Shown piece after piece: positions 11,112 through 23,740 of a DNA stretch of 64,000 nucleotides (positions are counted from its first letter, which is position 1; every line of letters starts with the position of its first letter). Below the pieces are notes generated by a model, which worked only from the letters and a program-made list of their open reading frames with translations, was not told the DNA's origin and made no database searches. Source of the stretch: Neurospora tetraspora (taxonomy: Eukaryota; Ascomycota; Sordariomycetes; Sordariales; Sordariaceae). Location of the stretch: NCBI RefSeq assembly GCF_033439725.1, contig NW_026944383.1, positions 3,658,001-3,722,000 of the forward strand, read 5' to 3'. A program made the position numbers and the translations under genes.

Positions 11112-14100
11112 ATGGACCGACTCGGTGGGCCGAAGGACAATGACGATGTCCTTCCCTTCTACCAAAAATCCCCCGGCCAGGGCACCTTTGCGACCCTCGA
11201 AGAAATCGAGCAGTCGCGGTCCGGCTGTAACACACCGCGACACCGCATTACCTCTGCGGAATCAAGAGTAGGTTGCGAGCCCCATGCCATTGAGACACTG
11301 ACACGCCCAGCCAGTCCGGGACGCTGACAGACGAGCAAACAGGGCGTGGCCGACGACTTCTCTTACATGACCCCCGCCGAAGCCGCCACCTACCTCGACA
11401 CCTCTCTTACTCACGGCTTGACTCCCGCCGAAGCCCTCTCGAGACTGCACGATTACGGTCCGAACGAGATTCCCCACGATGATCCCGAGCCTCTCTGGCT
11501 GCGATTCGTTAAGCAGTTCCAAGAGCCCCTAATCCTCCTCCTTCTCGCCTCTGCCGGTGCGTCTATACTTGTTGGAAATGTCGACGATGCCGTCAGTATC
11601 TCGGTTGCTGTTACCATCGTTGTGAGCGTGGGCTTTATTCAGGAATATCGTTCCGAGAAGTCCATCGAGGCACTCAACCACCTGGTTCCTAACCATGCGC
11701 ACTTGGTACGGAAACACACGGGGGCCAAACCCGTTGATGGTGACGACTCGTCCGACATTGGCGATGTTGCTGGCTCGGTTACACCGCCTGAAGATGTTCT
11801 GGATGCGAAATCGTCCAAGGTCATGGCTGCGCAACTGGTGCCTGGAGATCTGATTCTGTTCACTACCGGTGATCGCATTCCTGCCGATATCCGAGTCACC
11901 AAGGCAACTGATCTCACAGTCGACGCTTCCAACCTCACTGGAGAAAATGAGCCTGTCAGAATCGTTGCCGAAGCCCGGACTCGTCGCGGAGCCCCTGGTC
12001 CTGCCACCGACAAAGATAACTCGACCAACGTTGTATACATGGGCACACTTGTGAAGTCCGGGTATGGGCAAGGCGTTGTCTTTGCCACGGGAGGAAACAC
12101 GCACTTTGGTACCATCGCGACCAGTGTATCTGGAACCGAAAGCCCTCGCTCGCCTCTGCAACTGTCCATGGACGATCTCGGCTCTCAGCTCAGCAAGATA
12201 TCTTTTGTCATTATCGGTCTAATCTCTCTCGTTGGCTGGCTGCAAGGAAAGAAGATCCTCGAGATTTTCACCATCTCCATTTCTTTGGCGGTGGCGGCTA
12301 TTCCCGAGGGTCTGCCCATTATTGTCACTGTTACTCTTGCTTTGGGAGTGCACCGCATGGCAAAGCATAACGCCATCGTGCGCAAGATGCCCAAGGTTGA
12401 GACTCTAGGATCTGTAAATGTTGTGTGCTCAGACAAGACCGGTATGCGCGAATGAGACCCGACAAGAGGCGACAGCAAGCTAACGGTGACTAGGAACCTT
12501 GACGATGAACCACATGACTACTGTCAAGATGTGGTTTTTCGGTACCGACGACGCTTTGGACGTGGATTCTGACGATGAAGCTACCGAGACCAAACCTGAC
12601 CCCGCTACGCTTAGAATCCTCCGTATCGGTAATATCGCCAACAATGCCCGTCTTGCTATGCAGTACACCGACAACGGTGCTGGGGCTCGCGCCGTTCTCT
12701 CCTCTACTCAAGGAAAGAATGCCCCATCCACGTATACTCGCTGGGTCGGCCAGCCCACAGACGTTGCCATGCTCGATTTGCTTGATCGCTTTAAGGAACA
12801 CGATGTTCGCGATTCCATTGGACCTCGTGTGAGCGAAACTCCCTTCAGCTCCGAGCGCAAGTGGATGGGTGTTACTATCGGATCGGAAGGAGGTAAATCG
12901 GACAAGGAGTTCGCCTACATCAAGGGTTCTATCGACAAGGTCCTCGATGCGTGCGATACCTATCTTTCCAAGGATGGCCGAGAATTTGTTATGGATGCCA
13001 ACAGACGCCAGGAAGCGATTGACGCCGCCGAGAAGATGGCCTCGCGAGGTCTCCGTGTTTTAGCCTTTGCCAGCGGTTCTGTCACCAGATCCGCCAAGAA
13101 CAAATCGCCCGCCACGAGCACTGTCGAAGAACAGTACAAGGGTCTTACCTTTGCCGGTTTGGTTGGCATGAGCGACCCGCCCCGTCCCGGTGTTTCGAGG
13201 TCTATCAGGAAGTTGATGCGTGGCTCTGTTAAGGTGATCATGATCACGGGTGATGCTGAGACCACGGCCGTTGCGATTGGAAAACAGCTTGGTATGAGTG
13301 TCGCTACACCGGTCGAGGGCGCAGCGAACACGTCGGGCGTCAGATCTGTCCTGCGCGGCGATGAGATTGATGCCATGACGGAGGAAGAGCTGGCTGCGGC
13401 CATGGACCATACCACTATCTTCGCTCGCACGAATCCCGACCACAAGCTCAAAATTGTCAAGGCTCTGCAGTCTCGTGGCGATATTGTCGCCATGACGGGT
13501 GACGGAGTCAACGATGCTCCTGCTCTCAAGAAGGCTGATATCGGTATTGCCATGGGCAAGCACGGAACCGATGTTGCTAAGGAGGCGGCCGATATGATCC
13601 TGACTGACGACGACTTTTCTACTATTCTTCACGCCATCGAAGAGGGCAAGGCCATCTTCAACAACATCCAGAACTTCTTGACATTCCAACTTAGCACGAG
13701 CGCTGCTGGTTTGTCTCTTGTGCTGCTCTGCACTTGCTTGGGTTACAAGTCACCTCTCAATGCCATGCAAATTCTTTGGATTAGTAAGACTCTTCCTTTA
13801 TTTTCAGTTCCATCGACCTTTGCTAACCGTCTCTTTCCAGATATCATTATGGACGGCCCTCCTGCACAATCTCTGGGTGTCGAGTCTGTCGATAAGGACG
13901 TCATGAACCGTCCTCCTCGCCGCAGAGGCGATGCAGTTCTCACCAACCCTCTCATTACCCGCGTGCTTACCCAGGCTTTCATCATTATGGTTGGTACAAT
14001 GCTGGTCTACAAGCACGAAATGCTCGGGGACGGACAGGTCACCCGTCGCGACACTACCATGACCTTCACCTGCTTTGTCCTCTACGATATGTTCAACGCC

Positions 14101-14382
14101 CTGGCCTGCCGGTCGGAGTCTAAATCCATCCTTCGCGGCGAAATTGGGTTGTTCTCGAATACGCTTTTCAACTGGGCCGTCTCGCTCAGCTTGGCAGGGC
14201 AGCTGCTCGTTATTTACTTCCCCTGGCTGCAGGAAGTGTTCCAGACCGAGGCGCTCGGGCTCCTTGATTTGGTGTACCTGATGTTGCTGTGCAGTACGGT
14301 TTTCTTTGCTGATGAGCTTAGAAAGTGGTGGAAGTACGGGGGAAGAAGGCATATGGGCGTTAACTATAGCCAGGCTGTATAA
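11112..14382 (+). CDS. pmr1: PMR1-type Golgi Ca2+/Mn2+ P-type ATPase
   Basis: Four exons: 11112-11267, 11343-12441, 12494-13783 and 13841-14382, giving 1028 residues. All three introns are short (52-75 bp) with clear donors and acceptors. The N-terminal cation-ATPase domain begins at about residue 57 ([11 protein letters not shown]). The actuator loop has NLTGENEPV, as in yeast Pmr1. The M4 motif AAIPEGLP precedes the phosphorylation motif DKTGT (Asp416), and the hinge TGDGVNDAP lies near residue 753. C-terminal membrane helices carry [13 protein letters not shown]. The family pumps Ca2+ and Mn2+ into the Golgi for secretion and glycosylation. The residues around M4-M6 and the length fit the SPCA/PMR1 branch rather than plasma-membrane (PMCA, with a calmodulin tail) or ENA-type pumps. 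The next gene, COG4, also acts at the Golgi; this may be chance. Confidence 0.92.
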
Positions 14383-14839
14383 GGCCGGTGTAAGAAAAAA
14401 GGGCGAGATGCCTTAGACTAGAGTTGGTACATTTTATGATGAACTCATACATACACTACAATATTGGATTATAAATAGTAATATACCATGGGCCTTTGAA
14501 TGGTCAGATTTGGATACCTCTTGGTGTTTGTTCACATACATTTTCTGCTTTATATGAACCTAAGGTAATGTCTCGCAGTCTTTCCCAAATCCAGGGGCAT
14601 CGTCAAGTGGCCGGTGCTGCGATCACGGCAGGTGCCCCTGCAGTGGGGCTCAATCACCGCCTGTCGTCTCTGGTGGCCCCGGGCCCCCGGTCTGCAGTGA
14701 CATCTGTCCCTCCCGCTAGAGCCTCGACGTCCTTCACCATCTTTATAGCTTCGAAACACCGAAGCCCAAACGCACACGACCACGCAGGGCATCAAGTGCA
14801 AAGCAGCGATGCGTTGCCAGCGTCCAAACGGCAATACCG
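14383..14839. other. Short intergenic region between tandem genes
   Basis: A 457-bp gap between the PMR1-type gene and cog4. It holds an AT-rich 3' end just after the ATPase stop and the cog4 leader. No other feature is seen. Confidence 0.6.
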
Positions 14840-17620
14840 ATGTCTGCCCCCTCCAATGGCGTCGATACCACTGCTTCGTCGTCGAAGATGCCCTCCACAG
14901 CTCCAACAAGTACAGCAGCCACAGCAGCTAGAGGTACCCCAACTGGCGCCGTCAGCAATAACATCACCACCATCCCCTCCTCGTCGAATCCCTCCTTAAG
15001 CACCTCGGCGAATACTACGAACAAATCCCACGATAAGACAGCACCGCTCTCGCTTTCGCTGCCAATAAGGAGCATCACCAACCCCCAAAATGGTGGCAAT
15101 GGCAGCAACGATCCGAACACAGCAGCAGCAGCAGACCCGGCCCTCGCGGCCCTACGCACCGCCTCGTCCTCGTCCGACATCCGCGCCGCGCTCGCCGCCC
15201 TCCACGCCCGCGAATCGTCCCTGACGAGCCGCTTATCCTCCGTCCTCGCCTCGCACCAGGACCTGGCCCGCTCGCTCTCGCGCCTCGATAACCTGCGCGC
15301 CGGCCTCGGCTCCCAGGTGATCGCCGCCCGCAGCGTCAGCAACAACATGCTGGCCGGCGCCGCAGACACGGCTAGCCACCTGTCCAGCCGCGTGCGCCAG
15401 CTCGACCTCGAGAAGCAGCGCGTCGAGGATACCCTGCGCGTGGTCGAGCTGGTGGCTGAGCTGAAAGCGTGCGTGGCTGGTGTGGTTGGTAGCATGGGCG
15501 CCCCGCAGGATTGGGAGGCTGCGGCGGGGTATATCGCGAGGGCCGCGAGGGTGCCGGAGGAGATCGTGAGGAGCGGGTTCGCGGCTGCGGTGGTGCCGAC
15601 TGTTGAGGTGCCTGATGCCCCGTGGGTGACGCTGGAGAATGCCAGGGAGAGTCTGTGCGTGCTGTTCTTGAGGGAGTTTTGGAAGGCGGCTAAGGAGGAT
15701 GATCCGGCCAAGATTACGAGGTTCTTCAAGTTGTTTCCGTTGATTGGGCGGGGCGATGTTGGACTGGATGCGTATGGGCAGTATGTCTGCCAGGGCGTGG
15801 CGGATAGGGCGAGGGCGATCTTGAAGGATGGTGTTGGGGCGGTGGGAGGAGCAGCTAATGCTAATGCTCCGGCGACGCTTCGGCCGAAGAAAGACGGCAT
15901 CTTTTATGCCAATGCGTTGAATCTGCTGTTTGGACATATCACCCAGATTGTGGATGGCCATGGCGGGTTGGTGGAAAGGCACTATGGCGGGGGAAAGATG
16001 ATCAAGGTTATCGAGCGGTTGCAGGGCGAGGCAGATGTGCAGGGAGGCATCATCGTGGACTCTTGGAGTGATGAGCATGGCGTGGATCGCGCCTTGACAG
16101 ATGTGAAGAGTTATCCATTCTCGTTCCTTGTGCAGAGCTTCCTGCCGCAGAACCGTGGGTTTGGAGCACCGCCGCGCCTGAACTCGCCTGCTCCTGGCGG
16201 CGATGGTCGCAACAGCGAGGATGAGGGTGTTAGCATGAGGGAGGTGGATGCCCTGCTTAGTGAGATTGCCATCATGCTAAGCAGGTGGTCTGCCTACTCC
16301 CATCTACTTGCCCAGAAGTGCATGGTAAGTTTTCCACATGCCGTTTGCTGAGAAGCCGTAGCTAACTTCAGTTTGTCACAGGAGCCTGGTGTTCCAGAAG
16401 ACGCGCCACTAACCATGCCCGAGGTGCTCACCAAGTCCAACTTGAGCCGAAAGGTATCAGGCAAACTTGTCATGCCATATAATGTTCTAACCACTTTCTT
16501 CTTCCGACGATCCGTTGAGAAAGCATTCCAACTAGACGAATGGCCAACCGGACTGTCCTTGAGGATGAGCAAACCCATCGACAGCAGCCCGCCATTTATC
16601 GTTTCAGCAGTTGAAGATGTCATGTACATCGCGAACACCGTGATCATCAGATCCATCTCTACGTCTCAAAGAGGCGTTATAGACTCTGTTCTCCCTACAA
16701 TATCGAGCTTACTGGGCTCGGACTTCGTCGGTATGATTCAGCGCAAGATGCGCGATGAGTGCTACCCCAAGCCTGTGATTCAGGGCGGGTTCCCACCAGA
16801 AGACAAAATCATTCAGTTCATCGTACTCATCAACAGTCTCGACATGGCCGAGGAATACCTCACCCGCATCATCACCGGCATCTTGACTCCGGGAGAACAA
16901 TCAGTCAACGGCGGCACCGGAGCTCCCTCGCAGGCCAGCTCCCTCAAGAACTCCTTCCCATTCAAGAACGACCTCAAAGAAGTGGCAACCCGCCTGAACA
17001 ACCTCCACCACTCGTTCACAGCCAAGGCCACGGAGCTCCTGAGCGAAGGCATTAAAGTTCTCTTCAGCCAAGTCGTCCGGCCGCGTCTGCGCCCTATCCT
17101 CTCCGACACATTCCGCGACGCCGACTACACCATGACCGAGGAAGAGCTCCTCGACCTGTGCGCGCAGAACGACGAAAACGAGGACGACGTGCTCGAGCAG
17201 GTGACGCGCCGCTTCGAGGAGGGCTGGGACGCCCTCATGAAGCCGATCGCGCGCCTCATGACCCCCAAGACTTTTAGTACGGTCTTGGACCACACGGCGC
17301 AGCACCTGGCCCGCTGGCTGGAGAAGCGCGTGTGGAGCTATGCGGGCTCGCAAACTAGAGGAGCGAGCCCGTACGGCGCCATCAGGATGGAGAGAGACTT
17401 TTCGGGAATCATTGGCACCATCAGTAAAGGGAACTATGCGGTGCGCGAGGTGTTTGGACGCACGTTGCAGATACTGATGGTGGCGAATATGGAGGATGAG
17501 GAGTGGGAGGAGCTGATTGTTACGGATGGGGCGGCGGGTGAGGATGGGGAGGATGGTATGCTGTGGGTGCTTAGTGAGGATGAGAGGAGGAAGGCGAGAA
17601 CGATTGTTAGAGTGGCGTAG
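14840..17620 (+). CDS. cog4: Conserved oligomeric Golgi complex subunit 4 (COG4)
   Basis: Two exons, 14840-16324 and 16382-17620, with a 57-bp intron (GTAAGT donor, GCTAAC branch, CACAG acceptor); 907 residues. Residues 1-100 are Ser/Thr/Ala-rich and probably disordered. A coiled-coil segment follows (SSLTSRLSSVLASHQDLARSL, then DLEKQRVEDTLRVVELVAEL), then the COG4 core with FFKLFPLIG and the conserved segment IRSISTSQRGVIDSVLPT in exon 2. COG4 is in lobe A of the COG tethering complex and interacts with the SM protein Sly1 during retrograde intra-Golgi transport. The Gly/Asp-rich strip near residue 885 is a fungal variation. The start is the first ATG that keeps the low-complexity leader; the next in-frame methionine codons fall inside it. 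Confidence 0.9.
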
Positions 17621-18941
17621 GTTCTTGTGATGTTCGAAAAGCTTCCCTCCCACTGCACAGCGCCTGTTTTTTTCGTTATCACCAATCATACATAATATAT
17701 ATTGGGCGTCTCTTGTTTCGTTCGACCACCAAAACATCAAACTGTAAGCTTGGGATAACTGTCTGCGATTTTCGTCGCTGATATCAGAGTTCCAGCCGCT
17801 TGGAAACGGACTGGCAGAACTGGCCATATACTGGTAGACACGCAAAGGCAACGCAACTGTAATACCACAACTCCAACCTGACTTGAAAGACAACCTTCGG
17901 CCTTCGATCTCCGGCTCGCTTTCGCCGCCGCATTATCGACGGAACTGGTCAAACCAACAGGTTGGACTAAGTTGCCTCGGCTTCAAGTAATTCCATGCGC
18001 TTACATACACACCTGGTAGGCTGGATGCGGTGGTGATGAGTCCCAATCCTACCAAGTCAATGAAGGTGTCCAACCGTTGCAAGCCGTCTCAAAGACGGTT
18101 AGCTGCTATGTATGCCGTCTTTGTTCCTTAAGGTTTAAAGGCCTTGTTTGTTCAGGTACTCGGAGGGATGTGTCCCCTTACACCCCTTTTCTTGTTCAAT
18201 GTTCAAAGCCATCTTCTTTTGTATCCTTTGTTGTAAAACCCTTGCGGCGTTGCTTTCCGTCGTCGGACCGCTTTGCCGCGTTTTCGGTACCGAGGGCCAT
18301 TGAGATATCTTCTTTCAGTTGTATGTACACTATGTACATACATCTTCGGAATTCTTACACTACTACCGATCGATCGCGAGTACGACGCTGAGTAAGAGTG
18401 AACAACGAAGATTCTGCAAGCAGCGCGGCAAAGACATTATGATGATGAGTGTGTGGGGGGAACAACGGGGAAGACAGCCACTTTTGGTAAACCTCTTGAG
18501 GTTGCATTTTGCAGAGTTTGCATCTTCGATGATCGATGGTTTTGTGAAAATTTTGAGGAAAGAAAGGGAGTTGCTTATCGCTTTAGGATGTGATGCTTCC
18601 GGTTTGCCACTTGCTAGTTCGGTTGTTGGTCGGTTGGTTGTTCAAGATGCACGGAACATTTGGAAGAGGGAGAGAGAGAGTTGGGTTGGTTCTTTTGGTC
18701 TTTGCAGGTGATCGGCTTGCGCATCACACCATCCCTGATGACGGGAATCTGCTTGCTCTCTCGGTTTTCTCCATTGTTAACTTGGAGTCTTTTCTTTCCT
18801 TTTCGATGATCTAAACATGCATAGAGCATGAAGTGGTTTGGTTGAATTGCAGTGACGGCGTGGCAGCTATCGAGCTAGATGTCACATATCTGGACCATAT
18901 AGACACTGCTAGTTGCTCCGTTTAGTATCGAACTTTTCATT
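17621..18941. other. Intergenic region between cog4 and the tRNA gene
   Basis: No protein gene is supported. The frames present are short and low in family-like signal. The last 40 bp are the upstream region of the tRNA gene. Confidence 0.55.
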
Positions 18942-19039
18942 GGCGCGATGACCGAGTGGCCTAAGGTGTTTGACTCGAACTACCATTCGAGGTCTATCAA
19001 ATCTCTTCGGAGGCGCAGGTTCAAATCCTGCTCGCGTCG
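18942..19039 (+). tRNA. tRNA-Ser (anticodon CGA), intron-containing
   Basis: A complete class II cloverleaf can be drawn. Acceptor stem GGCGCGA pairs with TCGCGTC (19032-19038, one G-U), and discriminator G is at 19039. The D stem is ACC/GGT. The anticodon stem is TTTGA (18969-18973) with TCAAA (18997-19001). Loop CT-CGA-A puts anticodon CGA at 18976-18978, reading UCG. A 16-nt intron (18980-18995) starts one base 3' of the anticodon, the standard position. The long variable arm has CTC-TTCG-GAG, and the T arm is GCAGG-TTCAAAT-CCTGC. The long variable arm and G discriminator fit serine. The 3' CCA is not encoded, as in eukaryotes. Confidence 0.95.
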
Positions 19040-20502
19040 GCACATTCTTCTTTTTGCATCTTGTTTTACAAGCCTACAGCTTCTACTTCTTATGCAAGCG
19101 AAGCTGTCGTTTTTTTTTTTTCTCTCTCTTTGAACTTTGTTCTTTTCCATTTCTTTTCATTGTTGACTTCATGAGCATAAACTTTTGCGGCTGTATCGTC
19201 GGAGATTTAAAGGTACCACAAGCGCCGTCGCACACGGCCAATCTGATTCAATCGTCCGACGTAGTAACACAGAAAACGTCAGATACGAGAAGGAGCAAAT
19301 CAGGGGTTGGAACGCCGAATTCTCCTTCCAATTTTCTGGAATGTCTTAAAATCGTATCCCCCGCTCCTAACAAAGAGGGTCATTCTCCCTTGCAGTTTAA
19401 TGCCTTGTCCCCAATTCGAAAATGGACGCACGTCATTTCCTGTGATACCCAAGCGAATTGCAAGACTATCGCTAGCTCCAAGAAAGGTGGAACACCAAGC
19501 ATCCTGTCATTACCGGTATCTCTAGGCGATATCAGTATATAAGAACGGCTGAGAGCCTGAGACAGACCGCCCAAGACCAAACCCATTCAAGGGAGTCCTT
19601 TTCTCTTCCTCCTCGGCTTGTCATGCACTCCGCATGGAGTTTGATCCTGCTGCGAATGCGTGGAAGACAGGAGAAGTCAGGAGGACAACAGCACGGCAGC
19701 AAGCATGCGGGTGACATCCGACGTGGCACGCATACAATGGTGAAAGATGCCTTCTCCCATATCTCGACGGTGACTCTCTCGCAGGGCTGGCGACCGTAAC
19801 GGCAACCAACATGTTTCCAAGTTTCCAGTTGAGTCCTCTGAGTCGGCTGCAACCTCACCGCATCCGGGGACCCAAAATAAAAACCTTTTTAGCCAAGGAT
19901 CGTACAGGTAGGCTCGCTTGGAATTCTGGGCTGCTGGATGCAATGCAAGAGAGCCTGGCGAGAGCCTGGCCGGCGCATGCCAAGTGGTTGGCACGGCTAG
20001 TCAGCAGAAAACCATATCCGGCATTCATTTTGGTAATTTGCGATGGTCAGGGAAAAAGAGGCCGGATCGCCAGCAGTGGAATTGAATTGAATGGTTGACA
20101 CGGGCCATGATGGTGGGTGGATGGTGTGCTGGATGCGGTGGGCTGTGGTGCGGGTGTCTCAGTGGCCGATGGGTTTGCCCGTTCACGTCTGTTCCTTGCA
20201 GATTTTCAGGCACACACCAATCAGACCTTACCGGCTCTGCATGTTGCAGGGTACCTGACAGGGGTTGTTGTTCCCGCCTTTTTGCGTTGGTTGCGCGTTC
20301 GCTCGGCCTTCCTTCCAACATCGTCCTTCTTCACCATCGTTTCCACTTGGCTTCGACGCCCAACAAGGGACAGGGGTGGTGGCAATGCCCGGGGCAACAG
20401 GATAGAATCCCTGCCATTTCTTTGAAGGACGGACGGTTTGCTATTCGATGGTTTGCCTTTGAACCCAATTTTATTGCGGTCCCTCCGACGGTGAGTGACA
20501 GG
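19040..20502. other. Intergenic region between tRNA gene and retrotransposon
   Basis: No family-like open frame. A TATATAA box (19536-19542) stands about 80 bp before a 58-codon open frame (ATG 19623, stop 19797-19799); this is reported as an observation and not called a gene. The right end carries the ACAGG target duplication of the outer retrotransposon at 20498-20502. Confidence 0.5.
19051..19055 (+). terminator. RNA polymerase III terminator
   Basis: A run of five T residues 12 bases after the tRNA-Ser discriminator base, preceded by a TTC-rich stretch. This is the usual Pol III stop arrangement. Confidence 0.7.
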
Positions 20503-20680
20503 TGTCAGATTTACTGGTGTGATCTGGTTGATTGATTCTGTGTGTCTGACTCGAGCGCTCTGCTCCAGAAGGTCTGGGGGTTCTAAGGGTAACCCATATT
20601 TACTAAGACCTATAAATTAAGTGGCTAGGACTCTAGCATCTAACCTATATTTAGGTAGAATGCTACCCTGGAATCTGACA
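20503..20680 (-). repeat. 3' LTR of the outer copia element
   Basis: 178 bp, TG...CA ends with perfect 9-bp terminal inverted repeats (TGTCAGATT/AATCTGACA). By hand alignment it differs from the other LTR at 20 sites, all transitions. In the half facing the element interior this copy carries the A/T form at every difference; in the outer half it carries the G/C form. Confidence 0.93.
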
Positions 20681-20756
20681 CACCCCCTCACTTACAGACC
20701 TCTAATTACTTCTTTGAGGTTAAAAGTGAAGCTATTTATATATTACTCTTATCTTT

Positions 20757-21020
20757 TCATATTTTCGATCCCAATATCTCATCTAAATTATCGAAATTAA
20801 CCTTCTTTAGTACCGGATTATCCTCTCCTCCGCTATCCTTCCGTAGCGGCACTTCGGCTATGTCCAATAATTCCCTAAATCTCTTATATTCTAAAATGCT
20901 TAATACTTTCGTCAATCTATCTACTAGTATCGATTTCGTCTCCAAATACTCGATATTAAATATCTTCTTCTCAATAATTTCTTCCCTTAACCAATATCTA
21001 TAAATATCTACATACCTCAT
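20757..21020 (-). pseudogene. Copia RNase H / polyprotein C-terminal relic
   Basis: The longest surviving open stretch of the element (87 codons). It contains HWLREEI-like and NIEYL-TK motifs (here YWLREEIIEKKIFNIEYLETK), then LVDRLTKVLS, the usual end of a Ty1/copia RNase H domain. It is close to the 3' LTR, as expected. The upstream continuation is full of stops. Confidence 0.85.
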
Positions 21021-21800
21021 CTTTATATTAAAAGTAGGCGTCTCCTCTATAAGTACCCTAATAGTCTACTAATTATTATATTATAGAGTGGAGATAGGGT
21101 CCTTTAATAGCTTTACCCCTAGAATTAAAATTAACTGGTTTATAAAGAAGGTTTCCTTTATTATCTTTTTAATTATATATAATTCTACTTCTATTATTAA
21201 CGTAGTAATTATAATCTATTTAATTATTCGCTAATAAATTAGACTACTATAAAATTTAATAGTAAACCTTTATAAATTTTTACAGTTATTCTTTTTATTA
21301 GTAAACGAAATATTAAACGTAGTTTTAAATTTATTATTACTATTAAAATAAAGTTCCTATATTTTTATTATTCGAAGATATTATATGATCTTTTTGCTAG
21401 TGGCTATATAAGTAAAATTAGGATTATAATTATATTGAGCCAATCTATTTAATAGGAAGGTGATATTTAGTCGAGTATTAATTACTACGTATAATAGTAA
21501 TCCTATATTAATTTAATAAGTACGTATTTCTATATAATTAGTAATACCCTTGTAAGGGACTAGTTCTTCGTAATTTATAGGTATTAAAGTAAATTAATAA
21601 TTACATTTAAATAACTTGGAAATTTTATCAATATACATTTTTTAAAATAATTAAATTTATCCCTAGTTTCGGTTATATATAATTTCAATATTTAAAAACT
21701 ATTAGAGTTTGTTTCCTATAATTAAATAATATTTTAATTATAATTTTATGGTATATCTTTTAATTCTTTCTATTTTATTTTTATTAAATGTAAAAATAAT

Positions 21801-21875
21801 ATTATCGATGTAATAGAGTATAAAGATACCATTCTTTTTTATAATATAGGGGTCTTTAAGGATCGCTTCGAATCC
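21801..21875 (-). pseudogene. Copia reverse transcriptase relic around the YVDD box
   Basis: Reading the minus strand, an open stretch gives GFEAILKDP, then NGIFILYYIDN. The YIDN tetrapeptide (21801-21812) is the reverse transcriptase YVDD box with one catalytic aspartate changed by a G-to-A type transition, as RIP would cause. Stops interrupt both flanks; the full domain must extend several hundred bases either side. Confidence 0.8.
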
Positions 21876-23519
21876 TATTGATTTAAATATTCTATTAAAT
21901 TCCTGTTACTATAGTAAGTGTATTCGTCGGAAACTATATAGTACTTTAATTAATTTAAATACTTTGCCGGGGATTTAATACCCGGGCAGTATATGTATAT
22001 AAATCTCTTTATTAAGGAAGGTATTAATAAAAGTATTAATTATATTGTATTAAATAAATTTAAAATTAAGACGAGTAATTAGAGTGATAATAAATCTAAA
22101 TAACTTACCTATTAAGGTAGAAATATATATATTTATTTCTATTTTATTTTGCTAATCCCTTCTTACAACGAATCTTATTTTATATTTATTAAATATATTA
22201 TTTTTATTAAATTTATAAGCGTATACCTATATATAATCGAAGATCCATTTGCTTTTTGCCTACGGTACGTCTTTATCGATTTTAATCTACGTTTTTATAT
22301 CCTTATAATTCTATAAATAAATTTCTTCTATTTACTTAAATAGTTGACCAAGTAGGTAGTTATTAAAATTATTATAATATTTAGGTATAATTAGTAAATC
22401 CTATCGGTAAACCCTATTAAGATGGCTATATTTCGTAATTAGCCGTTATACTCCCACTTTAATAATTATTTTCCTATTTATTTTAATTATTAGTTATAAT
22501 AATTTATTAATATTAAAAGTAACTTCTTATAATTCTTATTAATAATAGTACTTATCGATAGTTTAATTAATTAAATAATTAATATAAAGTACGGCCGGCG
22601 GGGTAAATAGAAGTAATAGATATAATTTTATAATATATTCGATAGATATTCTTTTTATAGTAGGTTATTAAATAGCGATTTCTTATAATTAATTACTTTC
22701 TTCTTAGGAATTTTTTTAACGCTATTTATAATTTCGATCGAAGAGGTTCGAAGGGAGCGGCTTAATATTTATATTATTAATATTATTCTGTAGCTTATAA
22801 TCTTCTCTCTCTAGTAGTTCGGATACTTTCAAAGGTTAATTATACAATTCGTTAATTTTACTAAGTTAATCCGCTAATTCCTTATTATTTATTTGGAAGT
22901 CCTTTTTTAGCTTTTTAAAATTTAAGTTATAAGTAATCTCCTTGTTAAAAATTACATTCTTAGTCTAGACTATCCGATTTATATATAAATTCTATATACG
23001 ATAAATAGAAATTGCTAAATAACCAATAAAAACCCCTATTTATACTTTAAGTACATGTTTTTAGCGCCGCTATTTTTTCTTTTATACGGTATTTATTATA
23101 GTAAAAACCTTATAACTATAAATTTTAAAGTAATTCAAATTTAGTTTATAAACTTCCTATTAACTATTTTATTATATAATATAGGTATAAAATTATTCGA
23201 AGGGAAATTTCTAATTATATAAGTAACGAAGGGAACAATTAACGAAGTAAATTATTATGTTAGTAATTTCCGGCTCCAAATCTATTAGGAATTTCGAATT
23301 TATTAATATAATATTATATCTTTCCTTAATAATACCCCCTAAACGCTCTACCTTACCGTTTTATATTTATATATTAGGAGTAGAGGGTTTAAAATTTATT
23401 CTTCGTTATAATAGTCTATATTTAACTTCATTACTTATAAATTCGTTATTATATTCGAAAATCTTAATTTTTATATTATATTGGTATTACAATATGTTAA
23501 TATAAAATATTAGTATAGT

Positions 23520-23740
23520 AACTATAATAACTGCTTAACGATTTAATAGGTAATAATCCCAAATATATTCGGACTATCGATAGGTAATAAGGAGAAAGTA
23601 TTTAACCCTGTTAATTCCTTCGTTAAATTCGAGGAAATTAATAGTAAGTTTTTCTCTAGGTCCAAAACCTCGGTTTTTAGTTATACGGTTAATTTATTGT
23701 TTAATCTTTGCTATCGCATACGCGTCGTATTTAATTGAGG
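23520..23740 (-). pseudogene. Copia integrase relic
   Basis: On the minus strand a segment reads AYAIAKIKQ (the second half of the HHCC zinc finger with cysteine codons lost), then NRGFGPREKLTINFLEFNEG and YFLLITYR-stop-SEYIWDYYL. This is the start of the integrase core with the first catalytic Asp codon changed. It is placed between the gag and reverse transcriptase relics, which identifies the element as copia rather than gypsy type. Confidence 0.75.

Noticed and set aside
14743-15900. 385-codon minus-strand open frame opposite cog4
   Set aside because: Antisense shadow of the GC-rich first exon; Ala/Ser/Arg-biased and without a domain.
18948-19133. Short open frames covering the tRNA-Ser gene
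   Set aside because: The sequence folds as a complete intron-containing tRNA.
20757-21020. 87-codon minus-strand frame as a functional gene
   Set aside because: It is the RNase H end of a copia polyprotein; upstream sequence is full of RIP-derived stops.
23257-23505. 82-codon plus-strand frame inside the transposon
   Set aside because: Antisense to the copia integrase relic; Ile/Leu/Tyr-rich translation of AT-rich DNA.
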